This document shows, piece after piece, positions 22,612-33,575 of a DNA stretch of 64,000 bases. Origin of the DNA: Mortierella sp. BCC40632 (taxonomy: Eukaryota; Mortierellomycota; Mortierellomycetes; Mortierellales; Mortierellaceae); the NCBI GenBank assembly GCA_011634665.1, contig WAEK01000012.1, positions 1,407,001-1,471,000 on the forward strand, given 5' to 3'. The notes under the pieces were generated by a model that made no database searches, was not told the origin of the DNA, and saw only the letters and a program-made list of their open reading frames with translations. A program made the translations under genes and the position numbers. The first letter of the stretch is position 1; each line of letters opens with the position of its first letter.

Positions 22612-23495
22612 CAATTTGGTTGGATAACATGGCTCCTTCCTTCAATGCCAGAGACTTTACCTGCTCCTCACTCCCTTCCTCACTCTCTCCACTCTCCCCA
22701 CTCTCCACTCTCTCACCTCCAGTTGATATATTATTAATATTATTAATATTATTATTATTTTAAAATAAAAAAAAAAAAAAAAAAAAAAAGCACCCTGATA
22801 ACTGTGGCAAGTTTAGAAGAGAGGGACAAAGAGAGAGAGAGATAGGAAGAAAATGAGTCGGAAAAATGGATAGAAAAACAGACAATTAGAAAGAGAAAAT
22901 AGAGAACGAGAAAGAGTGAGAGGGAGAGAGGGAGGACGGACAGCGAGGAGGGATGGGATCGGCAAGGTAGAGGCCCGGAAGGCAGTATAGGACATCACAA
23001 TGGGTGACCCGACCCACAAATGAACAGTAATCGTAGGCTTGCTGTAAACAGCAGCAAACAAGTTCGCGTAAGCCAAATGCTCAAAGCAACGCTGCCTTTT
23101 GGACCTTAAAATTTATTAATAGCGCTGATGGCAGAGATGAGCACGGACTATATTGGACTCCAGTCATGGTGAGGTCGTAAGAGGGTGGGCCAACTCAAAG
23201 AATGAACCGCTATTGCGCAAAACCTAGCACTAGACGTAATCAGTGTGCCCCTCCTGTATAGGTACAAAAGCACAGTATCTATCAAAACACGAAAAAATTT
23301 ACAATAACAATAGTTTTTTTTCACGGACACTACTATTAACCTGACGCTCGCACTGAAGTACTGACAATCAGCCAGAGGCGCTGAGGTAATCAATCATGCT
23401 TGGAAAGAAGTAGAGGTGAGATAGAAGTTGAGGTGAGATGGAAGTTGAGGTGAGAAAGAAGGCTTCCCTCAATCGATTTACATTTGTAGAAATGT
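22612..23495. repeat. Repeat R1, copy 2 (uninterrupted)
   Basis: About 0.88 kb matching 15289-15655 joined to 18527-18890, and therefore the empty-site version for DIRS-a. It contains an AT-rich tattaat block and a poly-A run at about 22740-22789. No protein of interest in any frame. It may be a degenerate non-autonomous element. Confidence 0.7.
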
Positions 23496-24164
23496 TCTTG
23501 GCTTCCCCTTGCCCCTTATCCTTCCTCGACCATATCTATCAATCCCCTGTCCTTCTCATCCTAAGTAAATGAAAATATAGAGAATGGTCTTTTAAGTTGT
23601 TGGATGCGAGACTAAACATTGGGCCCCCAAAACGATCAGATGGGGAAGACGAAATACAATTCCCAATGCTCGCTTTAAATGACTAGGCCATGTGCGCGCC
23701 TTACTTACATGTTTATAGTACGTGGGATAGGTAAGTTACCTGACTCGATCCGTGTTCAGTACTCTCTCTTCTTTGTCACACATAACCCTTCACAATTTCA
23801 ATAATGGAGACCCTTGGACAAGGCCTTTGCTCCTATTATAGGTTTGAACTCTCTCTATGCGCCCAGGCACTATTGGGGCGTTGAATTCGCAGCGCTAGCT
23901 TATCGTTGACAATTAAGAGCTATTGGCGAAGCCGTGATGAAAAAAGTTCGTAGCTTCAACATCGATTCGATCGTCAATTTGTTCGACTCGATTTGTCTGC
24001 AACAGCAACAGTCTGGAGTTCGAAAGAGAGGACAAAGATAAAAATTCCTGAGCTACACACCTTTTACTATTTTCTGAGATTAGATAGGGCAAATTGGGAC
24101 AAAACAGATTACATAATGCCTCAAATACCAAGAAAGCTTTGGCCTATATCCGGGGAGGGGGAGG
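23496..24164. other. No recognisable feature
   Basis: AT-richer intergenic sequence with only short open frames. No similarity to other parts of the window was noticed. Confidence 0.3.
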
Positions 24165-24758
24165 TCAAGGTCATGTAGCTCATATGTGGTATGGGCTCAG
24201 ATGGATAACAGCCTCGACAAGGTTTCTGCTATCCAAAAAAGAAAAAAAAAAAAAAAAAAAAGAAAGGCGCGAACAATGCGCAGCACCATGCGGTAATAAG
24301 AAACCACATTCATGCAACCACCCAATTAGAGAAGGAAAAAGAGACGTGAAAAACAAAGGACATTACAGGAGTGGCTTGACCTGAGAATATGCAAAGACTG
24401 GAGAGCATGAGAAAAAGTAGTGAATAGTGGATCCATTTCTCAACTTCTGGAGAAGTCTAGAGGACTAAATTCTTCTCTTGCGAGTGCGGTGAAATGTAAC
24501 TGAGGGAATCGAATGAGTCTCCCTCCATGGAGCCATTATTCAAAGCACCGAAACATACATCACCTAACTAGAGTCCTGGTCAGAAATTATCGGCACAAAT
24601 AATTTTTAGTCTATCCTTGTTATTCAAATGGCCAATCATCTCCAGGATAGCAGCCAAACATCTTTTTTTTTTTGGATATGTGAGTCGGATTTCAATTGAA
24701 TCAGATAGTGTAAAAATTATAAGTGCTGAAAATTTCTGGCCAGGACTCTATCCTATTA

Positions 24759-24797
<39 letters not shown>

Positions 24798-25289
24798 GTA
24801 GCTTCAAAACTGATGATTTGAGAGAGGGTGTGGTTAGTGGATAGAGGATTGGGCTCAATAATCATGTCGCTATTCCTCTTGTTGTCACTGCGCGCATGCA
24901 GATCTCTTTCTCATGCAACAACAAGAGTCTAAAACCACATTCCTACTTTCTCACATCCTCTGAACTTTTGGGGAGAATGAGAGGTGCTGTTGAAGGTATT
25001 AGAGACTCGTATCAAATAGACCCCACGCCAAGTGGTATCGGCTAGATGGCTAGGTCTCTCTCCTTTTGGCTTCTAGCTTCAATAACCCTCATCTTCATGT
25101 TGACTGCCAAAAAGATTAACCAAGGGCCAAAGCGTTCGACTGGCTTAATCTTGTCGCATAATGCATACAGAAGCTCTGGAAATGGTGCCATTATTCCAGA
25201 GGCAAACCAAACGATAGAAACAGATTCGGAATAATCCGTCTTGCATGAATTTCCCAGGCATGGACCACGTCCTGGGGTTGGTTGATCTG

Positions 25290-25297
25290 TATAAAAG
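25290..25297 (+). promoter_or_regulatory. TATA box and 5' UTR intron of inhibitor copy B
   Basis: TATAAAAG as in copy A. The 5' UTR intron runs from the GTAAGT at 25400 to the TAG ending at 25501 (102 bp). The promoter is essentially identical to copies A and C, while the intron interior differs. Confidence 0.7.
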
Positions 25298-25512
25298 GAG
25301 GCAATTGAAGACTCACTTTCATCTCTCCACCACTCTCACATCTTCTATTCACTTCTCCCTTCTTTCCATACACAATCCCTCTCTACCGACGCATCCGTTG
25401 TAAGTTCAGATCCTCGAAAAATGCTCTGACTGTGAGGATATACAAGTACAGCCGTCTCTTTTCACCATCCTGACCTCTATCTCTTTCCTTTCTCCGACTA
25501 GGTATCATCGAA

Positions 25513-26037
25513 ATGGCTCACTCGCATCTAGCGATTCTCGTTCTCTTGCTTCTGGCTTCGATCCAAGCTGTCCTGGCAAAGTTGCAAGATGGACAATATT
25601 TGATTGTCTCAAATGTGAAGTCCGTCCCCCCTCCTTTCCCCCTCGGTTTCGAAATTCAGGGTCCCGTTTCGCCTGTGGTTGTTGCTGGCATCGAACATTT
25701 GTGGACGGTCAAGAAGTTGGAAGATGGAAATTATGCCATCACATCTGGACGATACTCTTTGAGGAACGCAGACCGTGACATTATTGTGGAAAGCCTACCC
25801 TCTACAAGCAAATGGAGCATCGTCGAATTTGATGGTGTCTACACTATCGAGTTAGCTATAGGCTTGTGGCCAGCGAGGGCTATTGAACTTGAAAGTCCAC
25901 AGCCAGGATCCCCTGTTAAACTGGGAATTTACGAGATTGAGCCTCGTCCCAATATGCTTTGGAAATTCATTCCCGCTCCGGATTATGGAATGAGACGCAG
26001 AGGAAGATCTAGCTGTGGCCAATCCTCTTTCTATTGA
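25513..26037 (+). CDS. Small secreted beta-trefoil protein, I66 peptidase-inhibitor-like, copy B
   Basis: 174 residues. Same signal peptide and same first ~46 residues as copy A except one Pro/Ser, and the same last ~50 residues, yet about 30 substitutions fall in the middle (about residues 47-124). Many are non-conservative, for example LWNIVEF against KWSIVEF and DLRPVRAI against GLWPARAI. The Trp and Tyr positions of the presumed fold are kept, so the protein should still be folded and secreted. A shared AATAAA lies about 20 bp after the stop. Function is inferred only from similarity to copy A. Confidence 0.75.
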   Translation: MAHSHLAILVLLLLASIQAVLAKLQDGQYLIVSNVKSVPPPFPLGFEIQGPVSPVVVAGIEHLWTVKKLEDGNYAITSGRYSLRNADRDIIVESLPSTSKWSIVEFDGVYTIELAIGLWPARAIELESPQPGSPVKLGIYEIEPRPNMLWKFIPAPDYGMRRRGRSSCGQSSFY

Positions 26038-26420
26038 AAGAGTTCACTTGTTGAGCGAATAAAGGCAAACGGATTCATTCCGTTATTCCACAATCACCAT
26101 GAAGTAAAGTCAATACAGAGACTATAACTAATATGTTGAGAAGTTGGAGTAAGGACCTTTGTGTTTTCACTCAGTAGTCCGGTTGGTGTACCTCGAATCT
26201 TGTTATCCCTTAAACCGTAAGAATATTCTCGATGAAGTCGAATAGAGTAGGCTCAACTGGCGAATTTGCCTGTTAAACGGTTTAAGGGATACTTCAAGAT
26301 GTGCATCCTCTTTCTATCCCGAGTTTTTAACTTTCTGGATCCAATTAGTACTTTCCCCATCCCGGATAAATTATGCAGGACTAAGACGACAAAGGAAGTC
26401 TTATGTCCATTATCCGAGCC

Positions 26421-26542
26421 AGCGACCCCTTTACTGTGTAATCCTTCTTTCATTTATTTCCACTCGAGATACAGATAAAATAAAGAAAATACTAGCTAGA
26501 TAACCCTCTCTCCTTGGCTGACTCTGAACCCCATCTTTCTTT
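26421..26542. repeat. DIRS-b inverted terminal repeat, + strand left copy
   Basis: Reverse complement of 30543-30660 with few differences, from gaaccccatctttctttc inward to cagcgacccc. Outside it, 26375-26428 forms the end-specific arm complementary to about 26594-26647. Confidence 0.8.
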
Positions 26543-26593
26543 CGCGAGTATGGTGAACAGATAAAAGGGAGGAGAGGGTGGGGACAATAAAAA

Positions 26594-26683
26594 GGGTCGC
26601 TGGCTCGGATAATGGACATAAGACTTCCTTTGTCGTCTTAGTCCTGCATTATCCTTCATAGAGCCAGCGACCCCTTTACTGTG
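26594..26683. repeat. Internal complementary region of DIRS-b
   Basis: Bases 26594-26647 complement one terminus (26375-26428), and 26649-26683 complement the other (30648-30682) with one mismatch. The junction reads gcattatcc, giving the joined-end sequence. Confidence 0.8.
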
Positions 26684-26695
26684 CATTCAGAGTAA

Positions 26696-27706
26696 TCAGC
26701 CCAATACCATTTTCGTAAAGTTTGATTTCGTCTTGCTTGACATACGATAAAACTTGGAGAACATCGCTGAAGAAGACCAATTGCCTTGAGTGACAATGTC
26801 GTTGATGTCAGCTCCTTTCCTTGCCGCTTGTGTAGATCCTGCGGCTCTGGCCTTTGGTACCCTTGCTCCTGGTGGTAATTGTAGCTTTGACATGACCGCC
26901 TTGATGTGTTTTCCGATGCGCTGTGCTGAAACACCCATCTCGTGATACTTGACGTGTCGTACCAGTGGATTGTACATTAAGGAGGGCTGGGTCGGATGCG
27001 GAACTGATAGGCGGTCCTTTGTGAACCGTGACACATAAGCCTTGAACGTCTTGACTGGACAAAGGGCGGGATCCGATTGCAGCGCTTTAAGGATCACATA
27101 TTTGTTTTGTGAATTCCGTTTGACTTTTCTTTGGGACGAAGGACGAGCAGTTTCACAAACGTGTTCTCTATTTGGCACTCATCCAGATCAATACGCTCGA
27201 TGTCGCTAGGGCGGAGGAATGCGCACATACCCAGTGACCAACATAATTTCTGTGCGAGGATCTCTGCTGATACATTTTTGTTTGGCGGTAGTGACCGAAA
27301 ATAATCCAAGATCGGCGTAATGTCTAAGGCCATCTCCTTGTTTGAATCCACTTCGTTTGCGCGTAAAACTTGGAAGAAGCTGGAGAAGTAGCTGTCCTGT
27401 TGGAAAAAGTGAGGTGTCTTCATAGAGTCCCGTGAGCTGGGCTCGATAGGCTGATATTGTAGTCGCTTTCCATCCTTTGGTGGTGTGTCCCCAAGCAAGA
27501 AAATTGAGGACCATCGCTGGGTTGGGAAGTGTGGGGTCTACACTCTTATCCTCACACCATTGTATGAACGACTTCTGAATATGACTGTAACGTTTGCGTT
27601 TGAGCCTTTCCGTCTCCGCGTCTCTCAGAATGTTGACTACGGAGTTGTCGTATCCTTTCATTGACAGGGTCTTGCGCCGTTTATGTTCCATGCGATCAAG
27701 GACCAA
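26696..27706 (-). pseudogene. DIRS-b tyrosine recombinase with two frameshifts
   Basis: Read on the minus strand in three frame segments: 27706 to about 27400, about 27400 to 27125, and about 27125 to 26696. Conserved pieces are VLNFLAWG in the DNA-binding part, CAFLRPSDIERID with the first catalytic Arg, PKARAAGSTQAA, and NWSSSAMFSKFYR with the Tyr nucleophile. Each matches the DIRS-a recombinase at the same order and spacing. Broken, so presumably inactive. Confidence 0.8.
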
Positions 27707-29535
27707 GCTGGGTTCTTCTCTAGGATCCCGGGGTCTTTTTGAAGGCGTCCTGAACGGCGGAGCGATGTAGATGAATTGGTGGTTCTGATGTCATCATCTT
27801 CATTGTTGGATACCAGATGGCGCCTGTCCAGTTCGGAGTTATCAATGTCGCTTTCAGGCCCTCCTTCTGAATCCTCGCTAGAATCAGCGGGATCAAATTC
27901 CATGGAGGACAGACATAGAGTCTGCCTTGTCCTTTCCATTCCTGTTGCATGGCGTCCTGTGCCACTGCTTCCTTCTCGAATTTCCATGACATGTAGTTCT
28001 TCAGCTTTGCGTTGTGTTTCGAGGCGAAGAGATCTATGTGGTGGGGTCCCCACTTGTCGTCCAGTGTCTGGAATGCTTCGGGACTGATACTCCATTCTAG
28101 TTGCTTCTGCAATTGTCGACTGGGTGGATCGGCAGGGTTGAGTAATGAGGGGACGAATGCTGTGGAGATTGTGGTTCCCGTCGCCAAGCAATGAGACCAA
28201 ATCCTGTCTGCTAGCTTCATCAGCTCTGGTGATCTCGTCCCTCCAAACTTGTTCACGTATGCAATAGTCGTTGTGTTGTCGCAATAAATCATTAATCTCT
28301 TCCCTTGGAATTGAGGGTGTGCCACTGTGTACCAAATCACCATTAACTTTTTTCAAGTTGATGTGAGTCTCCATCAGCTGTCTGTCCCATAATCCTGAGA
28401 TGGTTTTCTGTCCATGGACGATCCCCATCCCGTATCCGAGGCATCGGTGTAGATCTCCGCTTGGGGAGGTTGTTGGATCCAAGTGAGGCCGTTCCACGAT
28501 TGTAAGCCTTCTATCCACCATTGAAGGTCCTCCAGAGCTGGTGTCGTCAATGAAACATATTCCGTCCATGAAGTCCCCCGTTGAAGGGCTTCGTTCTTCA
28601 CTTTGTACCAGGGGTTTGCGTCTTGAGTCTGGCAGGCAGAACTGCTGCCGTCATTGCGAGTGCTTTCCCGATGAAGGACGAGAGGGCTCTCAGCGTCATC
28701 TTGCCCTTCTTGATCATCTTGGAAGCTTCTCTTCTGATGTCGCGGATCTTGTCTTTTGGCACTGAAAGTGTCATCTTCTGGGAGTCGATCTGGAATCCCA
28801 GATGTGATATCGACTGTGTGGGCTCCAGATGAGACTTGCTTTCCTTTACTAGGAATCCGAGCGACTTCAACTTGTCGAGAACTTGTTTTGTTGCTAGTAA
28901 GGACTGTTCCCTGTTCCTGGCTACTATCAATAGATCGTCTAAGTACGCTGCGATCCTTATTCCCTTGCGCCGAGCCCATCTGAGGATCGGTTTGAGGACC
29001 TTCGTAAAGACGAAGGGCGCCAATGAGAGACCGAAGGGTAGTACGCGGAACTGGTACTGTTTCCCTTTCCAGTGGAATTGTAGGTGTTTCCTGGAAGACT
29101 CGTGGATGAGAACGTGGAGGAATGCATCCTGGAGATCTACACTGGTCATGTAGTCTCCCTTGTTTATCATATTGCAAACTACCTTGATCGTCTCCATTTT
29201 GAAATGTTTCTTCGGTACATACTGATTTAAGGGACGTAGGTTTAGAACAGGCCTCAAGTCTCCCGTTTTCTTTGGGATCGTAAAAGTCGGCTCGTAAAGC
29301 CATCTTCGGTAGCTTCCTCTATTGCGCGTTTTTTCGAGAAGAGCGAGGATTTCCTTCTCTATTGTTTCCGTCTCTTTGGTCGATCGGGGATGGTGGTGTC
29401 TGGGATGGGGACTGTCTGGCGGGAGAGAAGTGAACGGGATTCTGAATCCATCTTCGATAGTCCGACGAATCCAGTCTTCGTCGGTGAGTCGTCTCCACGC
29501 TGCTTGGAACCGATGTAGTCGTCCTCCTACTGGCG
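27660..29535 (-). pseudogene. DIRS-b reverse transcriptase / RNase H / methyltransferase-like polyprotein, frameshifted
   Basis: The segment starts with TPVGGRLHRF and leads through EPTFTIPKKTGDLRPVLNLR to the RT core with YLDD (28598-29257). The frame then shifts at YKVKNEALQRG, again after TDASDTGWG (RNase H motif), and again before VAHPQFQGKRLMIYCDN. RNase H features TDAS and YCDN are followed by FVPSLLNPADPPSR and IDLFASKHNAKL, then VCPPWNLI, a PPW motif of the adenine-methyltransferase-like tail. At least three one-base shifts break it. The order RT-RH-MT is the standard DIRS layout. Confidence 0.85.
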
Positions 29536-30572
29536 TCCTCGGCCCCGACCGCGTCCCCTTGGGTTCGAGGCTTGCTGAAAAGACTGGCTGCTGCTGTCGC
29601 TGTTTGGAGTTTGATAAGAGTTCGAGTTCGATTGGCTCTGTTTCTCATTGTTGTTGCCTTCTGTGTGCCGCTGTTGGTTACCCTGGAAATTGTGGTTCCC
29701 ATGATTTTTGTAGCCGCCTCTGCCCCTGCCCCTTCCGTTACCTCTGTCACCCTGTCCTGTCGCATTCTTGAGTGACTTGGTGAACTTTTGTTGATCGATA
29801 ATCTCCTGGTGAGAAATGATTGGGGTCTTCCCGTTGGGGTCAGTAGGGGGAATGATATTCTTGTCTCTGCAAATGGCCTGCGTACGAAGATGGCCCATCT
29901 CAGTGCTGATTGCTGCGAGATTGTAACGAATGGTGTCCAGAGTCTCAATGATGTTAGCCATGACCGGATCGTCCTGATCTGTTGCAGGTGAGGAAAGGAT
30001 AGCATGGACTGTGGCGTCAATTGGTCTGGTGAGGTGGGCCAATTTTGTTTGGAGAGTAGCGAACTCTTGATCTCTTCTCTGTAAGTGTTTGGAAGTGTTG
30101 AGGTGAGTAGGGAGGACTGGAGCCGTGTACTCAATCCCACGCACTCTCGGGAAGTGCTTGATGTCGGTGTAGCCATCGTCTTCATCCCACTTAGGATGGT
30201 CGTGAAACTTAAGCCGGTTTTTGAAGCTAGGCAGGTATTCCTCGAGCTGATCGTAAGGTTCGAGGATTGGAACAGATGGGTTGACTGTGAGGTAAGGGTC
30301 TTTTATGTTGATCCGTTGATGGAGTGATCCCCCTGCCTGTCGAAGAGCTGGGGCAAGGACCGCCACCAATGCTTGGATGTCCTCGTTGGTGAGGGTGGAA
30401 GGGAGGAGTTGTGGAAGGGATTCTGCGCAGGTTGGATGGGGTTACCATCCGATGATTGTTGAGTAGGGTTACCACTCTGGGAAGAATACGGTGTAGGTAA
30501 GTCATTGATCATATTTGCTCGAGCGGACGTGTTCCTGCGAGAGAAAGAAAGATGGGGTTCAGAGTCAGCCAA
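29527..30572 (-). pseudogene. DIRS-b Gag-like protein with a frame change
   Basis: The N-terminal 89-residue frame (30572-30303, MADSEPHLSF) and the main frame (about 30440-29527) overlap in different phases, so a shift near 30440 is likely. The main part has YTAPVLPTH and LAHLTRPID like DIRS-a Gag, and ends in a Gly/Arg/Asn/Gln-rich nucleic-acid-binding tail (GRGRGRGG and a final RGRGRGRQ). Its 3' end overlaps the start of the polyprotein. Confidence 0.65.
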
Positions 30573-30682
30573 GGAGAGAGGGTTATCTAGCTAGTATTTT
30601 CTTTATTTTATCTGTATCTCGAGTGGAAATAAATGAAAGAAGGATTACACAGTCAAGGGGTCGCTGGCTCTATGAAGGATAA

Positions 30683-31129
30683 GAGATTAAGACAAATGTT
30701 GGCAGGGACGATAAATGTTCATCCACAATCGTGATTAGCCTCCCCACTGTGAGGCAAAGATGTAGGCGGGACTGTGGATTCCACCTACCACCACCAACTT
30801 GTAAAATTGCCTTTTCACAGGAAACAGATACCCCTCTTGGGATGGATTATATGTCCTTTCAATGCCATCCCTGAGTTTGGCGCAATCTGTTTTACCTCTG
30901 ACTCTTTATCGATATGTTGAAAGAGCCGGATCAACTAGTCACCATTATATTGAGTGTACTCCAGTCACTACTACAGTTTACTATTTCCAGAGAGGTATGC
31001 GATCTGTCTTGAAGAACTAAACAAAGAACAAGGTTGATCCTTCACAGGATATTCTCCCATCCTCCCTCTCTCTCTCTGCACTGTCAACGGCCAGTGCTGA
31101 TCTCAGATGGTCAGATTAGCTAAGAGGAA
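30683..31129 (+). repeat. Unit B 3' flank, resumed after DIRS-b
   Basis: Picks up the sequence aggacaaaggttggc-like, catccacaatcgtgat and aggcaaagatgtaggcgggactgtgg found after copies A and C. It continues with a block (ttcacaggaaacag ... atatgttg) also present in unit C. No gene. Confidence 0.6.
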
Positions 31130-32141
31130 AGAGGAGGGTCCATTTGTTGAGCCCAGCACGGCCAAGAAATGGCACGCGCGGACAGTGCGCAGGGCACCAT
31201 TTGGCAAATAGAAACCACATTCATGCAGCCACTCAAACAGAGAAGAAGAGATGGGGAAAACAAAGGTCATGGCAAGAGAGACTTGAACACCGAGAAGGAG
31301 AACATGTAAATCTTAGAGAACAAGTAAGAAAGTAGTGAAGAATCTGACAGGATCCACTTGCTCAACTTCGGTAAAATCTAGAGGACTACAGTCCTCGCTT
31401 GTGGGCTGAGGCTCTCCGCCACATGATTCAAGGAGGTAGGGTGGTGAAGCCTCCTCGACTAGGTCAGTATTCAAACCGCAGGACAGCTCAACATCCTTGC
31501 TCTATATTTACGCCGCTTTGCACATCATTGTCAAAGAGACACGTCTGCTGATGTGATAACTCCTGAAAAAAAAAAAAAAAAAAAAAAAAAAGTGACTTCA
31601 AAAACTGAATGGATTGAGAGAGGCTCAGGGATACTACACTGTTATAATCAGTGCAGTCCCAAGGATTTCGATTGGATGGAGAGTAGTAAGGGTGTGGTTA
31701 GTAGTAAGAGAACCCTGGTTTGATTGGGCTCAACAATCTAGCCACATTTTCTTTTGTTGTCACTGCACGCATGCAGATCTCTTTCTCATGCAGTAAGTGT
31801 CGAAACCCAAATCCCTACTTTCTCACATCCTCTGAACTTTTGGGGAGAATAGGAGGTGTTATTGAAGGTATTAGAGACTCGTATCAAATAGATCCCACGC
31901 CGAGCGGCGTCAGTCCTTTGAATTCTAGTTTCCATGGCCCTCACTCTCATGATGACTGCCAAAAAGATTAACCAAGGGCCAAAGCGTTCGACTGGCTTAA
32001 TCTTGTCGCATAATGCATACAGAAGCTCTGGAAATGGTGCCATTATTCCAGAGGCAAACCAAACGATAGAAACAGATTCGGAATAATCCGTCTTGCATGA
32101 ATTTCCCAGGCATGGACCACGTCCTGGGGTTGGTTGATCTG

Positions 32142-32149
32142 TATAAAAG
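32142..32149 (+). promoter_or_regulatory. TATA box and 5' UTR intron of inhibitor copy C
   Basis: TATAAAAG, with a 5' UTR intron from 32252 to 32351 (100 bp), identical in layout to copy A. The ATG lies 11 bases after the acceptor. Confidence 0.7.
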
Positions 32150-32362
32150 GAGGCAATTGAAGACTCACTTTCATCTCTCCACCACTCTCACATCTTCTAT
32201 TCACTTCTCCCTTCTTTCCATACACAATCCCTCTCTACCGACGCATCCGTTGTAAGTTCAGATCCTCGAGAAATGTTCTGATTGAAGAAACATAAATACA
32301 AGAACCTCTTTTCACCATCCTGACCTTTATCTCGCTCTGTTCTTCGATCAGGTATCATCGAA

Positions 32363-32887
32363 ATGGCTCATTCGCATCTGGCGATTCTCGTTCTCTTGCT
32401 TCTGGCTTCGATCCAAGCTGTCCTGGCAAAGTTGCAAGATGGACAATATTTGATTGTCTCAAATGTGAAGTCCGTCCCCCCTCCTTTCCCCCTCGGTTTC
32501 GAAGGTCATGGACCCGTTTCGCCTGTGGTTGTTGCTGGCCGCGAACATTTATGGACGGTCAAGAAGGTGGAAGATGGAAAATATATCATCGCATCTGGAC
32601 GAGCCTATTTGAAGGCCTTCAACCGTGACGTTGTTGTGGATATCCTACCCCCTCCAGTTCTATGGAATATCGTCGAATTTGATGGTGCTTACATCATCGA
32701 GGAAGCTTCAGACTTGCGACCAGTGAGGGCTATTGAACTTGAAAGTCCACAGCCAGGATCCCCTGTTAAACTGGGAATTTACGAGATTGAGCCTCGTCCC
32801 AATATGCTTTGGAAATTCATTCCCGCTCCGGATTATGGAATGAGACGCAGAGGAAGATCTAGCTGTGGCCAATCCTCTTTCTATTGA
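32363..32887 (+). CDS. Small secreted beta-trefoil protein, I66 peptidase-inhibitor-like, copy C
   Basis: 174 residues, identical to copy A except one residue (VPPPFPLG instead of VPPSFPLG). The DNA difference is a shift of one C between two short C-runs, which cancels out in frame. The 3' flank with AATAAA is the same. Secretion signal and fold features are as in copy A. Given the near-identity over the whole unit, expression of A and C could not be told apart by short reads. Confidence 0.75.
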   Translation: MAHSHLAILVLLLLASIQAVLAKLQDGQYLIVSNVKSVPPPFPLGFEGHGPVSPVVVAGREHLWTVKKVEDGKYIIASGRAYLKAFNRDVVVDILPPPVLWNIVEFDGAYIIEEASDLRPVRAIELESPQPGSPVKLGIYEIEPRPNMLWKFIPAPDYGMRRRGRSSCGQSSFY

Positions 32888-33575
32888 AAGAGTTCACTTG
32901 TTGAGCGAATAAAGGCAAACGGATTCATTCCGTTATTCCACAATCACCTTGCAGTGTTGTTTTACGTAGTGTTTCAACTCATTGCTGTCCATGTTCTCTC
33001 TGTATTTGACTCGAGGGTCCAATAGCGCTCTGTCATCTAAACACATTTTAGATCAACAAGAAAAGATATGATAGAGCTGTAACAATCAGTTGTTGACAAC
33101 AGTGAAAGTCAAAACAAGGACAACAACCGACACATGAGAAGTTAAAGTCAGGATTGTCAAGCTTTCACTCAGTAGTCTAGTTCTGTACCTTGTATCTTGT
33201 TCAACTTCACGGCATCTCCTCTTTCTATCCTGAACTTTCCACTTTCCGGATCCATTTAATATTTTTCAATCTTGGATACAGAAAGGGTTAGGACAAAGGT
33301 TGGCAATAATGGGAAATGCCTATCCACAATCATGATCAGCTTCTCCACTGCGAGGCAAAGATGTAGGAAGGACAGAGGATTTCACCCTCCACTACGGATT
33401 AAAAAGAGTGCATTTTTTTTTTTTTTACTGGAAACAGCCACTCCAGCTTATGATAGATTATGTCCTTTTAATTTTATTCATGAGCCTGGTGCAACCTGTT
33501 TAACCTTTGGTTCCATCACCAACATGTTGAACAAACCACTGTTGTCACTTGTACAAATTACCTATGAAGAAAGGG

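Larger units (their letters stand above)
24165..26374 (+). repeat. Tandem unit B of the array (left part, before the DIRS-b insertion)
   Basis: Repeats the unit A order: the tcaaggtcatgtagctcatatg start, an A-run at about 24242-24260, the gcgcgaacaat block, a T/A run at about 24762-24797, promoter and coding exon. The 3' flank is shared with the other units only in outline and is cut at 26374 by DIRS-b, resuming at 30683. Confidence 0.7.
26375..30682 (-). mobile_element. DIRS-type retrotransposon, near full length, decayed (DIRS-b)
   Basis: A 4.3-kb element on the minus strand with Gag, then RT/RNase H/methyltransferase-like polyprotein, then tyrosine recombinase. Inverted terminal repeats of about 120 bp lie at 26421-26542 and 30543-30660. 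An internal complementary region at about 26594-26683 carries both ends in joined form. Several frameshifts break the polyprotein and recombinase. The element interrupts the 3' flank of unit B; units A and C are uninterrupted there. It is a different family from DIRS-a: the terminal sequences do not match. Confidence 0.87.
31130..33575 (+). repeat. Tandem unit C of the array
   Basis: Begins with gggtccatttgttgagcccagcacgg, which recurs at the start of unit D, so the unit length is about 2.45 kb. It contains an A-run at about 31565-31592, the promoter, inhibitor copy C and the shared 3' flank. From about 31815 it is nearly identical to unit A. Confidence 0.75.

Noticed and set aside
22308..22614. 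Overlapping minus-strand frames of 60-69 codons after the nuclease relic
   Set aside because: Short, mutually overlapping, no recognisable composition or motif; probably chance.
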